A stretch of 62,779 nucleotides of DNA from Bacteroidales bacterium (GTDB lineage: Bacteria; Bacteroidota; Bacteroidia; Bacteroidales; P3): the NCBI GenBank assembly GCA_024685285.1, contig JAIKVZ010000030.1:1-62779 (forward strand), given 5' to 3'. How positions within the stretch are numbered: position 1 is the stretch's first letter; each line of letters opens with the position of its first letter. Shown here piece by piece: positions 42,507 to 50,890 of this stretch. The translations under genes were made by a program, and so were the position numbers. The notes under the pieces are model-generated. The model did not search any database and had not been told where the DNA came from. It saw only the letters and a list, made by a program, of their open reading frames with translations.

Positions 42507-45500
42507 CTAAGCTTTGAGTTGAGCCGACTCTTTCTGCTTGCGAGGCGCAATCTCATAGACCATAGCGCATGCAATGCAGAGCGACGAGAAGACTCCAACA
42601 ACAACACCCACCAAGAGAGCGAAGATGAAACCGCGAATAACCTCGCCACCAAATATGAACATCATAAGAAGGGTAACGAATGTGGTGCCGCTGGTATTGA
42701 CGGTACGCGCCAAGGTGGAGTTGATGGCATCGTTGAGGTGGGTCTTGATGTCACGTTTTGGATAGAGTGTACGGTACTCGCGCACGCGGTCAAAAATAAC
42801 CACTGTAGCGTTGATTGAGTAACCAATGACGGTAAGTACTGCCGAGATGAAATACTGGTCAATCTCGAGGTTGAATGGCAGTATACCATAGAGAAGAGAG
42901 AAGAGGCCTATAACAAGGATAGTGTCGTGAGTCAAAGCCGTGACACTGCCAAGGCCGAAACGCCAACTTCTGAAACGTATGCCGATATATACAAACATAA
43001 CCACCAAACCTCCTATGACAGCCCAAATGGAGTGCATGAGATTGTCATGGGCGATGGTACCACCAACTTGGTCGGCCTGGATTATACCAAGAGGGTTGGT
43101 TTCAGTCGACTTGAACTCTTCAACCGTGATGGGCGATTTGAAGTAATCCTTGGTGCCGTTGTAAAGACGAGTGACAATTTCATTCTTAACCTCGTCGCCG
43201 TCTTCGGTGATTTTGTACTTGGTTGTAACTTTAAGCTGATTGCTGGGGCCATATGTCTTCACCTCGGGGGCGTCTTCGAACTGACGAGCCAGTGACGAAC
43301 GCACATCGACTGCGTTGACAGACTGGTCGAAACGAACCACATAGGTGCGACCACCGCTGAAATCAATGCCGAAACTCAATCCACGGAAGCAGAAACTGCC
43401 AACGCAAATTAATATCGCTGCGGCGGCAATAATATAGAAGATTTTACGTTTACCTATAAAATCTACGTGCGCGTTACGCAGGAAGTTTTCTGAGAATGGG
43501 AACGAGAAGGAAATCTTCCGCTTGTGGTTGAGCATACTGTCAAGTATGAGGCGGGTGATAAAGATGCTGGTGAACAGCGAGGTAACGATACCTATACAGA
43601 GGGTAACGGCGAAGCCTTTGACTGCTCCAGAGCCGAAGATGATGAGCACAAGGCCGAGCAGGAAGGTGGTAACCTGGCCGTCGATGATAGCAGAATAGGC
43701 GTTCTTGAAACCGTTCTCAATTGCGTTGGCGAGGCTCACACCATTGCGGAGCTCTTCCTTGATACGCTCATAGATAATCACGTTGCCGTCGACTGCCATA
43801 GCCATGGTGAGGACTATACCTGCAATGCCAGGCAGAGTGAGCACTGTGCCAATCGAAGCCAAAACTCCGATGAGTAGGAAGACGTTGGTAACGAGGGCGG
43901 CCACCGACACCCAACCGGCGCGGTTATAGAAGACCACCATATATATAAGTACTATAATGAATGCAAGTATAAACGAAATAATACCGCGATGGATGGATTC
44001 CTGACCCAAAGAAGGTCCTACAACAGCCTCCTGCACTATGACGGCAGGGGCGGGCAACTTACCGGATTTGAGGATGTTGGCCAAGTCTTTTGCCTCCTCA
44101 AGCGTGAAGTCGCCAGTGATGGACGAGCGGCCACCGCCAATCTCCTGGTTGACGTTGGGGGCGGAGTAGACCAGATCGTCAAGCACAATAGCAACACACT
44201 TGCCAACGTTCTCACCGGTGATGCGCTTCCACTCACGGGCACCGTCGTTGTTCATGGTCATCGAAATCTCGTTCTGACCAGTGTTGTTGAAATCCTGACT
44301 GGCATCGGTAATCACACCGCCGTCGAGCAGGGGCGAACCGTCACGGGTAGTGATTTTGATGGCATGGAGGGTGTAAATGTCTTTGCCAAAGTGGGCATCG
44401 GCCTTGGCCGACCAAAGGAATTTGACCAAACGAGTGTCGAAAATCTTCTTGGCAGCGGCCTGGTCAAGCATGGCACTTATGGCCTCACGGTCCTTGCCGT
44501 AGGCTAAACCTACGATAGAGCCCTGGCCAAGCTGACCGTTGCGGTCAACGTAGGGCATCAAAAGCGAGAAGAGAGGGTGGGTGGCGAGCTGTTCCTCGGT
44601 AGCCTGCGAGGCTGCAGAGAGCTCATCGCCGGCGGTGAGAGCGTTGAGGAGGGAGTCCTCGGCCGAAACCTCTTCGGTCTCCTCGGTTTCCTCTATATTA
44701 TTAGAGGTGCCAGCGTTGATGGAGGCAAGGTAACGGTCGGCGGCCTCAAGCATTGGATAGGCCTCGGTGTTGTCGTATGTGAGCCAGAACTCGAGCTGTG
44801 CAGTACCCTGCAAGAGTTTGCGAACACGCTCCGGTTCCTTGACGCCAGGCAACTCGACGAGTATACGCTCGGAGGCGCGGAGCTGCTGGATGGTGGGCTG
44901 AGCCACGCCGAACTTGTCGATACGCTGGCTAAGAATCTGATAGGTACGGTCGTAGGCTCCACTGGCTTCTTCCTTGACCACACGGATTACGGCGTCGTTA
45001 TCATCGCCGAGTTTAATTCTGTCGCGCAACTGGGTGCTGAAGTAACTGGCCAACGATACATCGGGGTCTATCTGGCGGATGGCGTCGTAGAACAGCGACA
45101 CAAAATCGCGGTTAGTGGAATGCTTCTGATTGTCGAGGGCAATATCGATGGCGCGGTTGAATGTGGTGTCGTCGGTGTGGTCGGCCAGTGCTCTGACAAC
45201 GTCGACTGTGGAGACCTCAAGCATGACGTTCATACCGCCCTTGAGGTCGAGGCCGAGGTTTATTTCGCGCGACTGGCACTCGCGATAGGTGTAACCGAGG
45301 TAGACTTTCTGCGAAGCCATGGAGTCGAGGTAGTGCGCCTCGCGAGCGATCTGCAGCGAGTCGAGGATGGTCTGGGTGTCGAACTCGTTGCCGCGGGCTT
45401 TAGTCTGTGCTATTTTTTGAATTTGTTCACTCTGCACGTAGGCCTCTGCTGCCTTTTTTGCCTTGCTTTCCACGTTGCGCGTCACGAATGTAAACGACAA

Positions 45501-45563
45501 CTGGAACAAACAGACAAGGGCAAAAGCCCATGCTAAAAATCTGATAAGTCCTTTATTTTGCAT
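42507..45563 (-). CDS. secDF: Protein translocase subunit SecDF (fused)
   Basis: A 1018-residue fusion of SecD and SecF, twelve predicted membrane helices in all, using the proton gradient to pull proteins through SecYEG. The SecD part (1-~640) has the large periplasmic P1 domain with LGLDLKGGMNVMLEV and the GIAGIVLTMAMAVDGNVIIYERIKEE segment. The SecF part (~660-1010) has FGIDFSGGRTYVVRF and SINATVVIFDRVREYR. An insert at about 290-325 is acidic (EETEETEEVSAED). It has its own promoter and heads the cluster that leads into the TonB-type receptor and giant cargo genes. Confidence 0.96.
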   Translation of the reverse strand: MQNKGLIRFLAWAFALVCLFQLSFTFVTRNVESKAKKAAEAYVQSEQIQKIAQTKARGNEFDTQTILDSLQIAREAHYLDSMASQKVYLGYTYRECQSREINLGLDLKGGMNVMLEVSTVDVVRALADHTDDTTFNRAIDIALDNQKHSTNRDFVSLFYDAIRQIDPDVSLASYFSTQLRDRIKLGDDNDAVIRVVKEEASGAYDRTYQILSQRIDKFGVAQPTIQQLRASERILVELPGVKEPERVRKLLQGTAQLEFWLTYDNTEAYPMLEAADRYLASINAGTSNNIEETEETEEVSAEDSLLNALTAGDELSAASQATEEQLATHPLFSLLMPYVDRNGQLGQGSIVGLAYGKDREAISAMLDQAAAKKIFDTRLVKFLWSAKADAHFGKDIYTLHAIKITTRDGSPLLDGGVITDASQDFNNTGQNEISMTMNNDGAREWKRITGENVGKCVAIVLDDLVYSAPNVNQEIGGGRSSITGDFTLEEAKDLANILKSGKLPAPAVIVQEAVVGPSLGQESIHRGIISFILAFIIVLIYMVVFYNRAGWVSVAALVTNVFLLIGVLASIGTVLTLPGIAGIVLTMAMAVDGNVIIYERIKEELRNGVSLANAIENGFKNAYSAIIDGQVTTFLLGLVLIIFGSGAVKGFAVTLCIGIVTSLFTSIFITRLILDSMLNHKRKISFSFPFSENFLRNAHVDFIGKRKIFYIIAAAAILICVGSFCFRGLSFGIDFSGGRTYVVRFDQSVNAVDVRSSLARQFEDAPEVKTYGPSNQLKVTTKYKITEDGDEVKNEIVTRLYNGTKDYFKSPITVEEFKSTETNPLGIIQADQVGGTIAHDNLMHSIWAVIGGLVVMFVYIGIRFRSWRFGLGSVTALTHDTILVIGLFSLLYGILPFNLEIDQYFISAVLTVIGYSINATVVIFDRVREYRTLYPKRDIKTHLNDAINSTLARTVNTSGTTFVTLLMMFIFGGEVIRGFIFALLVGVVVGVFSSLCIACAMVYEIAPRKQKESAQLKA

Positions 45564-45610
45564 AATTTACATATAGTTTTGTGTTTCTGTTTTAATATAT
45601 TTTGAACGTG

Positions 45611-45640
45611 CAAAGATAAGAATTTTTTTCGAGACAACAA
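45611..45640 (-). promoter_or_regulatory. Promoter of the secDF cluster
   Basis: Minus-strand TTG (45638-45640), 19 bp, TATCTTTG (45611-45618), 47 bp before the secDF ATG. Confidence 0.75.
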
Positions 45641-45661
45641 GTGTTTTTGATAAAAAAAGTG

Positions 45662-45669
45662 TATTTTTG
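45662..45669 (+). promoter_or_regulatory. Promoter -7 box for radC
   Basis: TATTTTTG at 45662-45669, 17 bp before the radC ATG at 45687; divergent from the secDF promoter. The only TTTG nearby is too close for a normal -33. Confidence 0.5.
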
Positions 45670-45686
45670 CAGAAAATTTTTTGAAC

Positions 45687-46397
45687 ATGGAGGTTCGTAA
45701 CCTGTCATTGAAAGAGTGGGCCGACGAAGACAAGCCCCGTGAAAAACTGCTCGCAAACGGCAAAAAAGCCCTTACCAACGCCGAGTTGGTTGCCATTTTG
45801 CTGCGTAGCGGCTGCCACGGCATGAGCGCCGTTGACCTTGCCAAGCAGCTGCTCGACCGCGCGGGCAATAGCCTCGCCAATCTCTCTCGCCTCGAAGTGT
45901 CGGATATTCAGCGTCTTAAAGGCATGGGCAAGACCAAGGCAATAACTCTCATTGCGGCACTGGAATTAGGCTACCGGCTGCAAGGCGAGAGCCGCGGAGC
46001 CAACGTCACACACGCACGCTCGAGCCAGGAACTCTGCGACTATATTGCGCCCTCAATCATAGACCTCAAGCACGAGGAGTTCTGGGTGATATACCTCGAC
46101 AACAGCCTGAAAATAAGCGGCAAACAACGAGTGGCTGCAGGCGGCATAACGTCGGTCGATGTCGACATGAGGCTACTGTTCCGCGGCGCCATAGAACGCA
46201 ACGCTGTCAAGATAGCCTTGGCCCACAACCACCCTTCGGGCAGTTTGACACCCAGCAGCGAGGACAAAGCCCTGACTAACAAGATTATGCAGGCCGCAGA
46301 CACACTCGACATCAAGGTGGTGGACCACATCATTGTGGGCCTGCCCCAAGACAACGGCAATAGGTACTATAGTTTCAAAGATAACGGAATTCTCTAA
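45687..46397 (+). CDS. radC: RadC family JAB-domain protein
   Basis: A 236-residue protein with an N-terminal UPF0758/HhH region (about 1-95; EWADEDKPREKLLANGKKALTNAELVAILL, LKGMGKTKA) and a C-terminal MPN/JAB domain (about 110-236). The JAMM metal-binding motif is intact: AHNHPSGSLTPSSEDKAL. Despite the name, a direct role in repair is doubtful; DNA-linked metallo-hydrolase activity is inferred from the fold. Start at 45687 rather than the in-frame TTG at 45681. Monocistronic; an 11-bp repeat array follows. Confidence 0.93.
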   Translation: MEVRNLSLKEWADEDKPREKLLANGKKALTNAELVAILLRSGCHGMSAVDLAKQLLDRAGNSLANLSRLEVSDIQRLKGMGKTKAITLIAALELGYRLQGESRGANVTHARSSQELCDYIAPSIIDLKHEEFWVIYLDNSLKISGKQRVAAGGITSVDVDMRLLFRGAIERNAVKIALAHNHPSGSLTPSSEDKALTNKIMQAADTLDIKVVDHIIVGLPQDNGNRYYSFKDNGIL

Positions 46398-46461
46398 TAT
46401 ATTGAAAATCAGCAAAATATAAACATTGATATAATTTACTGATTTTCTGAAAGTTAAATAG

Positions 46462-46505
46462 GTTAGGTTCGGGTTAAGGTCGGGTTAAGGTCGGTAACGG
46501 TTCGG
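46462..46505 (-). repeat. Intergenic 11-bp tandem repeat array, copy 6 (4 units)
   Basis: On the minus strand: a degenerate unit CCGAACCGTTA, then CCGACCTTAAC, CCGACCTTAAC, CCGAACCTAAC, CTAT and CAG-N5-CAG. It lies between convergent radC and folB. Confidence 0.92.
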
Positions 46506-46616
46506 ACATACTATACTGGAGGCCTATCTTTTTGCGGTCATGACCCGATATTTGCCCGTACATACAGCGTCTGGCATAGCTTAAAGCCACGCCAGACATT
46601 ATTGTTTCTCAAATAC

Positions 46617-46973
46617 TTAAGGCTTGTTTATCTCGACGCTGACGCTGTCGATCTGTCCGCCAAGGGGTGGATTGAGTTTGCTCACCTTGACTGTGATACG
46701 TTTCACGGAGCCGAACTGTGCCAACACGGCCTCCCCCACCCTGTCGGAAACATGCTCCAACAAATGCGACGGCGTCTCCATTTGCTGCTTAACAACCTGG
46801 TATACCGAGAGATAGTTTACAGTGTCGGCAATATCGTCGCTACGCTGGGCTTTGGAGGTATCGACCTCCATGCAAAGGTCGACCACGAAATTTGTCCCTA
46901 TGCACTGCTCCTCGGCAAAACAACCGTGGTTGGCATAGAAACGCATACCGTTGATGCAAATCCTACTTGCCAT
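46617..46973 (-). CDS. folB: Dihydroneopterin aldolase
   Basis: A 118-residue enzyme that converts dihydroneopterin to 6-hydroxymethyl-dihydropterin in folate synthesis. Family motifs: ICINGMRFYANHGCFAEEQCIG with the substrate Glu, DTVNYLSVYQVV, HLLEHVSDRV with the conserved Glu, and the C-terminal KLNPPLGG containing the catalytic Lys. Last gene of the peptidylprolyl isomerase-pheS-folB operon, 4 bp after pheS. Confidence 0.95.
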   Translation of the reverse strand: MASRICINGMRFYANHGCFAEEQCIGTNFVVDLCMEVDTSKAQRSDDIADTVNYLSVYQVVKQQMETPSHLLEHVSDRVGEAVLAQFGSVKRITVKVSKLNPPLGGQIDSVSVEINKP

Positions 46974-46977
46974 AGTA

Positions 46978-48021
46978 TCAGACTATTGCATCAAACTGAC
47001 GGAGAAAACGCAGGTCGTTCTCGAAATAGAGTCGCAGGTCGCGAATCTGATACTTGAGCATAGCCATGCGCTCCACGCCCATACCAAGGGCAAAACCTGT
47101 ATACTCATTAGGGTCTATGCCACATGCTTTCAACACATTAGGGTCGACCATACCGCATCCGAGTATCTCCAACCAGCCTGTTCCTTTGCATATATTGCAG
47201 CCTTTTCCGCCACATATGTTGCATGAGATGTCCATCTCGGCACTGGGTTCGGTGAAGGGGAAGTATGACGGGCGCAGACGTATCTGGGTCTGTTCGCCGA
47301 ACATCTCTTTTGCGAAATAGATGAGCGTCTGCTTTAGGTCGGCGAAAGTGACCTTGCGGTCGACATAGAGAGCCTCGACCTGATGGAATATGCAGTGGGC
47401 GCGGGCACTGATTGCCTCGTTGCGGAACACGCGTCCCGGGGCAATAATGCGTATCGGCGGACGGTTGTTCTCCATCACCCTCACCTGCACCGAAGAGGTG
47501 TGGGTGCGCAGCGCTACATCTTGTCTACCCTCCTCTTTTTCAACGAAAAAGGTATCCTGCATATCGCGGGCCGGATGGTCTGGCGGGAAATTGAGGGCCG
47601 AGAAGAGATGCCAGTCGTCCTCAACCTCGACCGATTCGGCCACTGTGAAGCCAATGCGGCTGAAAATGTCCACTATCTCGTTCATTACCACCGACAGTAC
47701 GTGACGGCTGCCAACGGGTGCGAAATTGGCGGGCATGGTAAGGTCGGTGGCCGCGGCTTCGTCCTGGTGTTCCTCGACGTACGAACGAAACTCCTCGACT
47801 TTGCTCATAGCGGTGTTTTTCAACGTATTGAGAGCCTGGCCAAGCGATTTCTTCTGATCGTTGGGCATAGTCTTGAACTGCTCGAAAAGATCGTTGATTA
47901 TGCCTTTTTTGCCAAGATACTTTATGCGAAACAGCTCCGCCTCGGCGGCCATGTCCTTGTACTGGGCCATTTGCAGACCCTTGATTTCGTCGATGTGTTT
48001 TTGTATTTCGTCAATCAACAT
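46978..48021 (-). CDS. pheS: Phenylalanine--tRNA ligase alpha subunit
   Basis: A 347-residue class II catalytic subunit of the (alpha-beta)2 enzyme. The N-terminal coiled coil (1-90) is followed by the catalytic core with FPPDHPARDMQDTFFV, RTHTSSVQVR (motif 2 region), a Cys-rich insertion CNICGGKGCNICKGTGW typical of many PheS and motif 3 in TGFALGMGVERMAMLKY. pheT is not adjacent and must be elsewhere. In operon with the upstream isomerase (12 bp) and folB. Confidence 0.97.
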   Translation of the reverse strand: MLIDEIQKHIDEIKGLQMAQYKDMAAEAELFRIKYLGKKGIINDLFEQFKTMPNDQKKSLGQALNTLKNTAMSKVEEFRSYVEEHQDEAAATDLTMPANFAPVGSRHVLSVVMNEIVDIFSRIGFTVAESVEVEDDWHLFSALNFPPDHPARDMQDTFFVEKEEGRQDVALRTHTSSVQVRVMENNRPPIRIIAPGRVFRNEAISARAHCIFHQVEALYVDRKVTFADLKQTLIYFAKEMFGEQTQIRLRPSYFPFTEPSAEMDISCNICGGKGCNICKGTGWLEILGCGMVDPNVLKACGIDPNEYTGFALGMGVERMAMLKYQIRDLRLYFENDLRFLRQFDAIV

Positions 48022-48033
48022 AACAGAGAGTAG

Positions 48034-48720
48034 TTAGCGGTTTAAAACAGTGATTTTCATACGTATATCCTTCTTAGGGCGGTCGTAGCGGCCACATTCG
48101 GCGGCGGCAATCTTGTCAATCACCTCCAAACCGTCAATCACCTCGCCAAAAACGGTATATTCACCGTCCAGGTGGGGGGTGCCGCCGATGGTCATGTAGG
48201 TCCTGCGCTGCTCGGCAGTGAACGAGCGGCCGTAGCGCTGCTCAAACATCTGCAACATCCTTTCGTCCAACACATTGCCTTGAACAATATAGAACTGCGA
48301 GCCCGACGAGGCTTTCAGAGGGTTCACCTCGTCACCCTGGCGGGCCGCCGCCAAAGCACCTTTCTTATGGAAATGGCTGGCCCTGAACTCGGCCGGAATA
48401 GTATACCCCGGCGAGCCACCACCCAAGATTTTGCCGGGTTCGGCATGGCGAGACTCCGGGTCGCCGCCTTGAATCATAAAGTCCTTGATGACACGATGGA
48501 AAAGCAGACTGTCATAAAAGCCCTCTTCGGCCAACTTGAGGAAATTATCGCGGTGCAAGGGGGTGTCGGCATAGAGCCATACCACCATGTCGCCATACGA
48601 AGTCTCAATTTTTACATAGGTTGCAGCTGAGGGATTAGTGCGCTGACTGTCAGCGGTTTGAGCGCTAAGAACACCTATGCTGGCAAAAAAAATCATCAAA
48701 AAAGCAACTTTTTTCATCAT
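48034..48720 (-). CDS. Exported cyclophilin-type peptidylprolyl isomerase
   Basis: About 228 residues with a signal peptide (MMKKVAFLMIFFASIGVLSAQ), so it acts in the periplasm on proline bonds during folding. The cyclophilin core has VKIETSYGDMVVWLY, FHRVIKDFMIQGGDP with the catalytic Arg, and GSQFYIVQG. An insert near residues 150-180 (ERMLQMFEQRYGRSFTAEQRRTYM) is seen in many Bacteroidota homologues. Starts at 48720, 48717 or 48738 are possible. First gene of the pheS-folB operon. Confidence 0.92.
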   Translation of the reverse strand: MMKKVAFLMIFFASIGVLSAQTADSQRTNPSAATYVKIETSYGDMVVWLYADTPLHRDNFLKLAEEGFYDSLLFHRVIKDFMIQGGDPESRHAEPGKILGGGSPGYTIPAEFRASHFHKKGALAAARQGDEVNPLKASSGSQFYIVQGNVLDERMLQMFEQRYGRSFTAEQRRTYMTIGGTPHLDGEYTVFGEVIDGLEVIDKIAAAECGRYDRPKKDIRMKITVLNR

Positions 48721-48737
48721 AAACCACAAAAAATTCA

Positions 48738-48745
48738 TAATTTTG
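48738..48745 (+). promoter_or_regulatory. Promoter -7 box for the 48799 lipoprotein operon
   Basis: TAATTTTG at 48738-48745; start expected near 48752. It faces and overlaps the opposing minus-strand promoter. Confidence 0.55.
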
Positions 48746-48750
48746 CACTG

Positions 48751-48784
48751 CAAAAATAGTTGAAATTATTCACATACGAACAAA
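48751..48784 (-). promoter_or_regulatory. Promoter for the isomerase-pheS-folB operon
   Basis: Minus-strand TTTG (48781-48784) and TATTTTTG (48751-48758), spacing 22 bp; start expected near 48744. The two 5' ends would overlap by about 8 nt. Confidence 0.55.
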
Positions 48785-48798
48785 AAATCATAAAAATT

Positions 48799-49218
48799 AT
48801 GAAGAAAAAAAGTTTAAAAATCGTATGCGCGCTGTTTCTCAGCGTTTTAGCAACAGCTTTTTTCTACTCCTGCGACAAAGACACCGACTGCTATGTACAC
48901 GTCACAACCATCGACGCACAGAGCAAACAACCGCTTTCTGACACCTATGTATCGCTTATACAAGGCGAGCGCACCTACGTCACCAAGCAAACCGATGCCA
49001 ACGGCGAGTGCACGCTCAGCCTCCACGCCCCCGCCCTGATGAACGTTGTTGCCAAGTACGAAAAAGTGCTTGAAAACAACACCTCCGGCAAATTCTACTA
49101 CCACATGGGCGAGAACGCCGTGCGTCTCATCGACGGTGAGACCAAGGAAGTTACCATAGAAATCGACCGCACTACCGACCCGTTGTCGCAAAACGACCGT
49201 CCCCAACTTTCTGAATAA
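48799..49218 (+). CDS. Small lipoprotein with Ig-like (carboxypeptidase-regulatory-type) domain
   Basis: A 139-residue lipoprotein. The ATG at 48799 gives a basic signal (MKKKSLKIVCALFLSVLATAFF) with lipobox YSC (Cys25). The body (30-130) reads like one beta-sandwich of the Cna-B/CarboxypepD-reg type: VHVTTIDAQSKQPLSDTYVSL, then TDANGECTLSLHAPA. Such domains occur as outer-membrane surface modules; function unknown. Its TAA overlaps the ATG of the DUF4301 gene (TAATG), so the pair is translationally coupled. Confidence 0.82.
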   Translation: MKKKSLKIVCALFLSVLATAFFYSCDKDTDCYVHVTTIDAQSKQPLSDTYVSLIQGERTYVTKQTDANGECTLSLHAPALMNVVAKYEKVLENNTSGKFYYHMGENAVRLIDGETKEVTIEIDRTTDPLSQNDRPQLSE

Positions 49219-50765
49219 TGAAACAGACCTTTTCTGCAGCCGACATCGAGCAAATGTCGGCTCTTGGCATTACGCCAGAAATGGCCGAAAGCCAGATTGA
49301 ACGTTTCCGTACGGGGTTTCCGCGCACCCAACTGGTGGCGGCCGCCACGGTCGACAACGGCGGCATCGTACGGCTTTCAGAGGATCGTGTAAACCACCTC
49401 TGCAACGTTTACCAACGTCGCGGTAAACACCTCAAAACCATCAAGTTCGTACCAGCCTCGGGCGCAGCTACCCGTATGTTCAAGGAGCTCTACGAGTTCT
49501 CTGCCAAATACTATGGTGTTGCCAGCAACTTTGCAAAAGAATATCCGACTGTAAAGCAGTTTCTTGACAACCTGCAAACCTTTGCATTCTACGACGACTT
49601 GAAAGCCTGCATGGAACGGTCGGGACTTGACATCAACGAGTATATGAGTCGCGGCGACTACAGCACCATAATAAACTATCTGCTGAAAGAGCAGTTTTTG
49701 GGTTACGGCGTACTGCCAAAGGGATTGCTCAAGTTTCACCGATATGGTGCCGAGCGCCGCACACCGGTTGAGGAACACATTGTCGAAGGTGCCGAATATG
49801 CCCGTAGCGCCGACGGCAAGATACACCTGCATTTCACCGTATCGCCCGAACACCGCCGTCTTTTCCGCGCCTTAGTTGCCAAAGTACGCCACCGCTACGA
49901 GAAAGAGTTCGGTGTAAAATTAAACATCACGTTCTCAGAGCAGAAACATTATACCGACACCATAGCCGTCGATGAGCAGAACAACCCATTGCGCGACGAG
50001 GATGGACACCTCGTGTTCCGTCCAGGTGGTCACGGCGCACTGATTGAGAACCTGAACGAGCAACACGCCGACATCATCTTCATCAAGAACATCGACAACG
50101 TGGTGCCAGACTGGCTCAAACAGACCACTATTATATACAAGAAGGCTTTGGCCGGAATGCTCATCGAACTGAGAAACAAATCGTTCCGATATCTCCGTGT
50201 ATTAGACGGAAAGGTTTCACCACAAATGCTGAAAGCTGTCGAGAACTTTGCCAGAAAGGAACTCAACATAAGCCTACCCGACAAATTCACCACACTCAGC
50301 CAAACCGAACGTGCCAAAACGCTTCGCAACGCGCTTAACCGACCCATCAGAATTTGCGGAATGGTGAAGAACCAAGGCGAACCAGGCGGCGGCCCTTTCT
50401 TTACACTCAATTCTCATGGAATCAAGAGCTTGCAAATAGTCGAAACCGCTCAGATAAACCGCAACAACCCCGAACAGGAGGCCATTCTGCAAGGGTCTAC
50501 CCACTTCAACCCCGTCGACTTGGTATGCTCAACCAAGAACTACCGTGGCCAGTATTTCGACCTCAGGCAGCATGTTGATCCAGAAACAGGCTTCATTAGC
50601 AAGAAGAGCCGAGGTGCCCAGACTCTCAAGTCGCAGGAGTTGCCAGGCCTCTGGAACGGAGCCATGGCCGACTGGATAACCCTCTTTGTTGAGGTCCCGC
50701 TAATCACATTCAACCCCGTGAAGACCGTCAACGATTTGTTGCGCAAAGAGCATTTAGAGGATTAA
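49218..50765 (+). CDS. DUF4301 family protein
   Basis: A 515-residue cytoplasmic protein. The FVPASGAATRMFK motif (about residues 76-88) resembles the nucleotide-binding loop of sugar-phosphate nucleotidyltransferases, and VFRPGGHGALIENLNEQHADIIFIKNIDNVVPD fits the same Rossmann-like fold. The C-terminal part has CGMVKNQGEPGGGPF and the closing TFNPVKTVNDLLRKEHLED. The family is mostly found in Bacteroidota and is uncharacterised; nucleotidyltransferase activity is inference. Coupled to the lipoprotein gene upstream; a terminator follows. Confidence 0.88.
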   Translation: MKQTFSAADIEQMSALGITPEMAESQIERFRTGFPRTQLVAAATVDNGGIVRLSEDRVNHLCNVYQRRGKHLKTIKFVPASGAATRMFKELYEFSAKYYGVASNFAKEYPTVKQFLDNLQTFAFYDDLKACMERSGLDINEYMSRGDYSTIINYLLKEQFLGYGVLPKGLLKFHRYGAERRTPVEEHIVEGAEYARSADGKIHLHFTVSPEHRRLFRALVAKVRHRYEKEFGVKLNITFSEQKHYTDTIAVDEQNNPLRDEDGHLVFRPGGHGALIENLNEQHADIIFIKNIDNVVPDWLKQTTIIYKKALAGMLIELRNKSFRYLRVLDGKVSPQMLKAVENFARKELNISLPDKFTTLSQTERAKTLRNALNRPIRICGMVKNQGEPGGGPFFTLNSHGIKSLQIVETAQINRNNPEQEAILQGSTHFNPVDLVCSTKNYRGQYFDLRQHVDPETGFISKKSRGAQTLKSQELPGLWNGAMADWITLFVEVPLITFNPVKTVNDLLRKEHLED

Positions 50766-50786
50766 CTATCATAGAACATGATACAT

Positions 50787-50823
50787 ACATCGGGCCCAGA
50801 CCATCTGAACCCGATGTTTTTCT
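50787..50823 (+). terminator. Intrinsic terminator after the DUF4301 gene
   Basis: ACATCGGG (50787-50794) / CCCGATGT (50810-50817), 15-nt loop, then TTTTCTT. The right arm matches the start of a repeat unit (CCGATGT) of the array that follows. Confidence 0.75.
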
Positions 50824-50832
50824 TATGTCAAC

Positions 50833-50854
50833 CCGAGCTTAACCCGAACCTAAC
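50833..50854 (+). repeat. Intergenic 11-bp tandem repeat array, copy 7 (2 units)
   Basis: Units CCGAGCTTAAC and CCGAACCTAAC, then CTCT. Shortest array; between convergent genes. Confidence 0.88.
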
Positions 50855-50890
50855 CTCTTTATAAAATTGATTACGTGAGGCTTGCAAATT

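Noticed and set aside
44577..45536. A 319-codon plus-strand frame inside secDF
   Set aside because: secDF on the minus strand is full length with all motifs; the plus frame is an antisense shadow.
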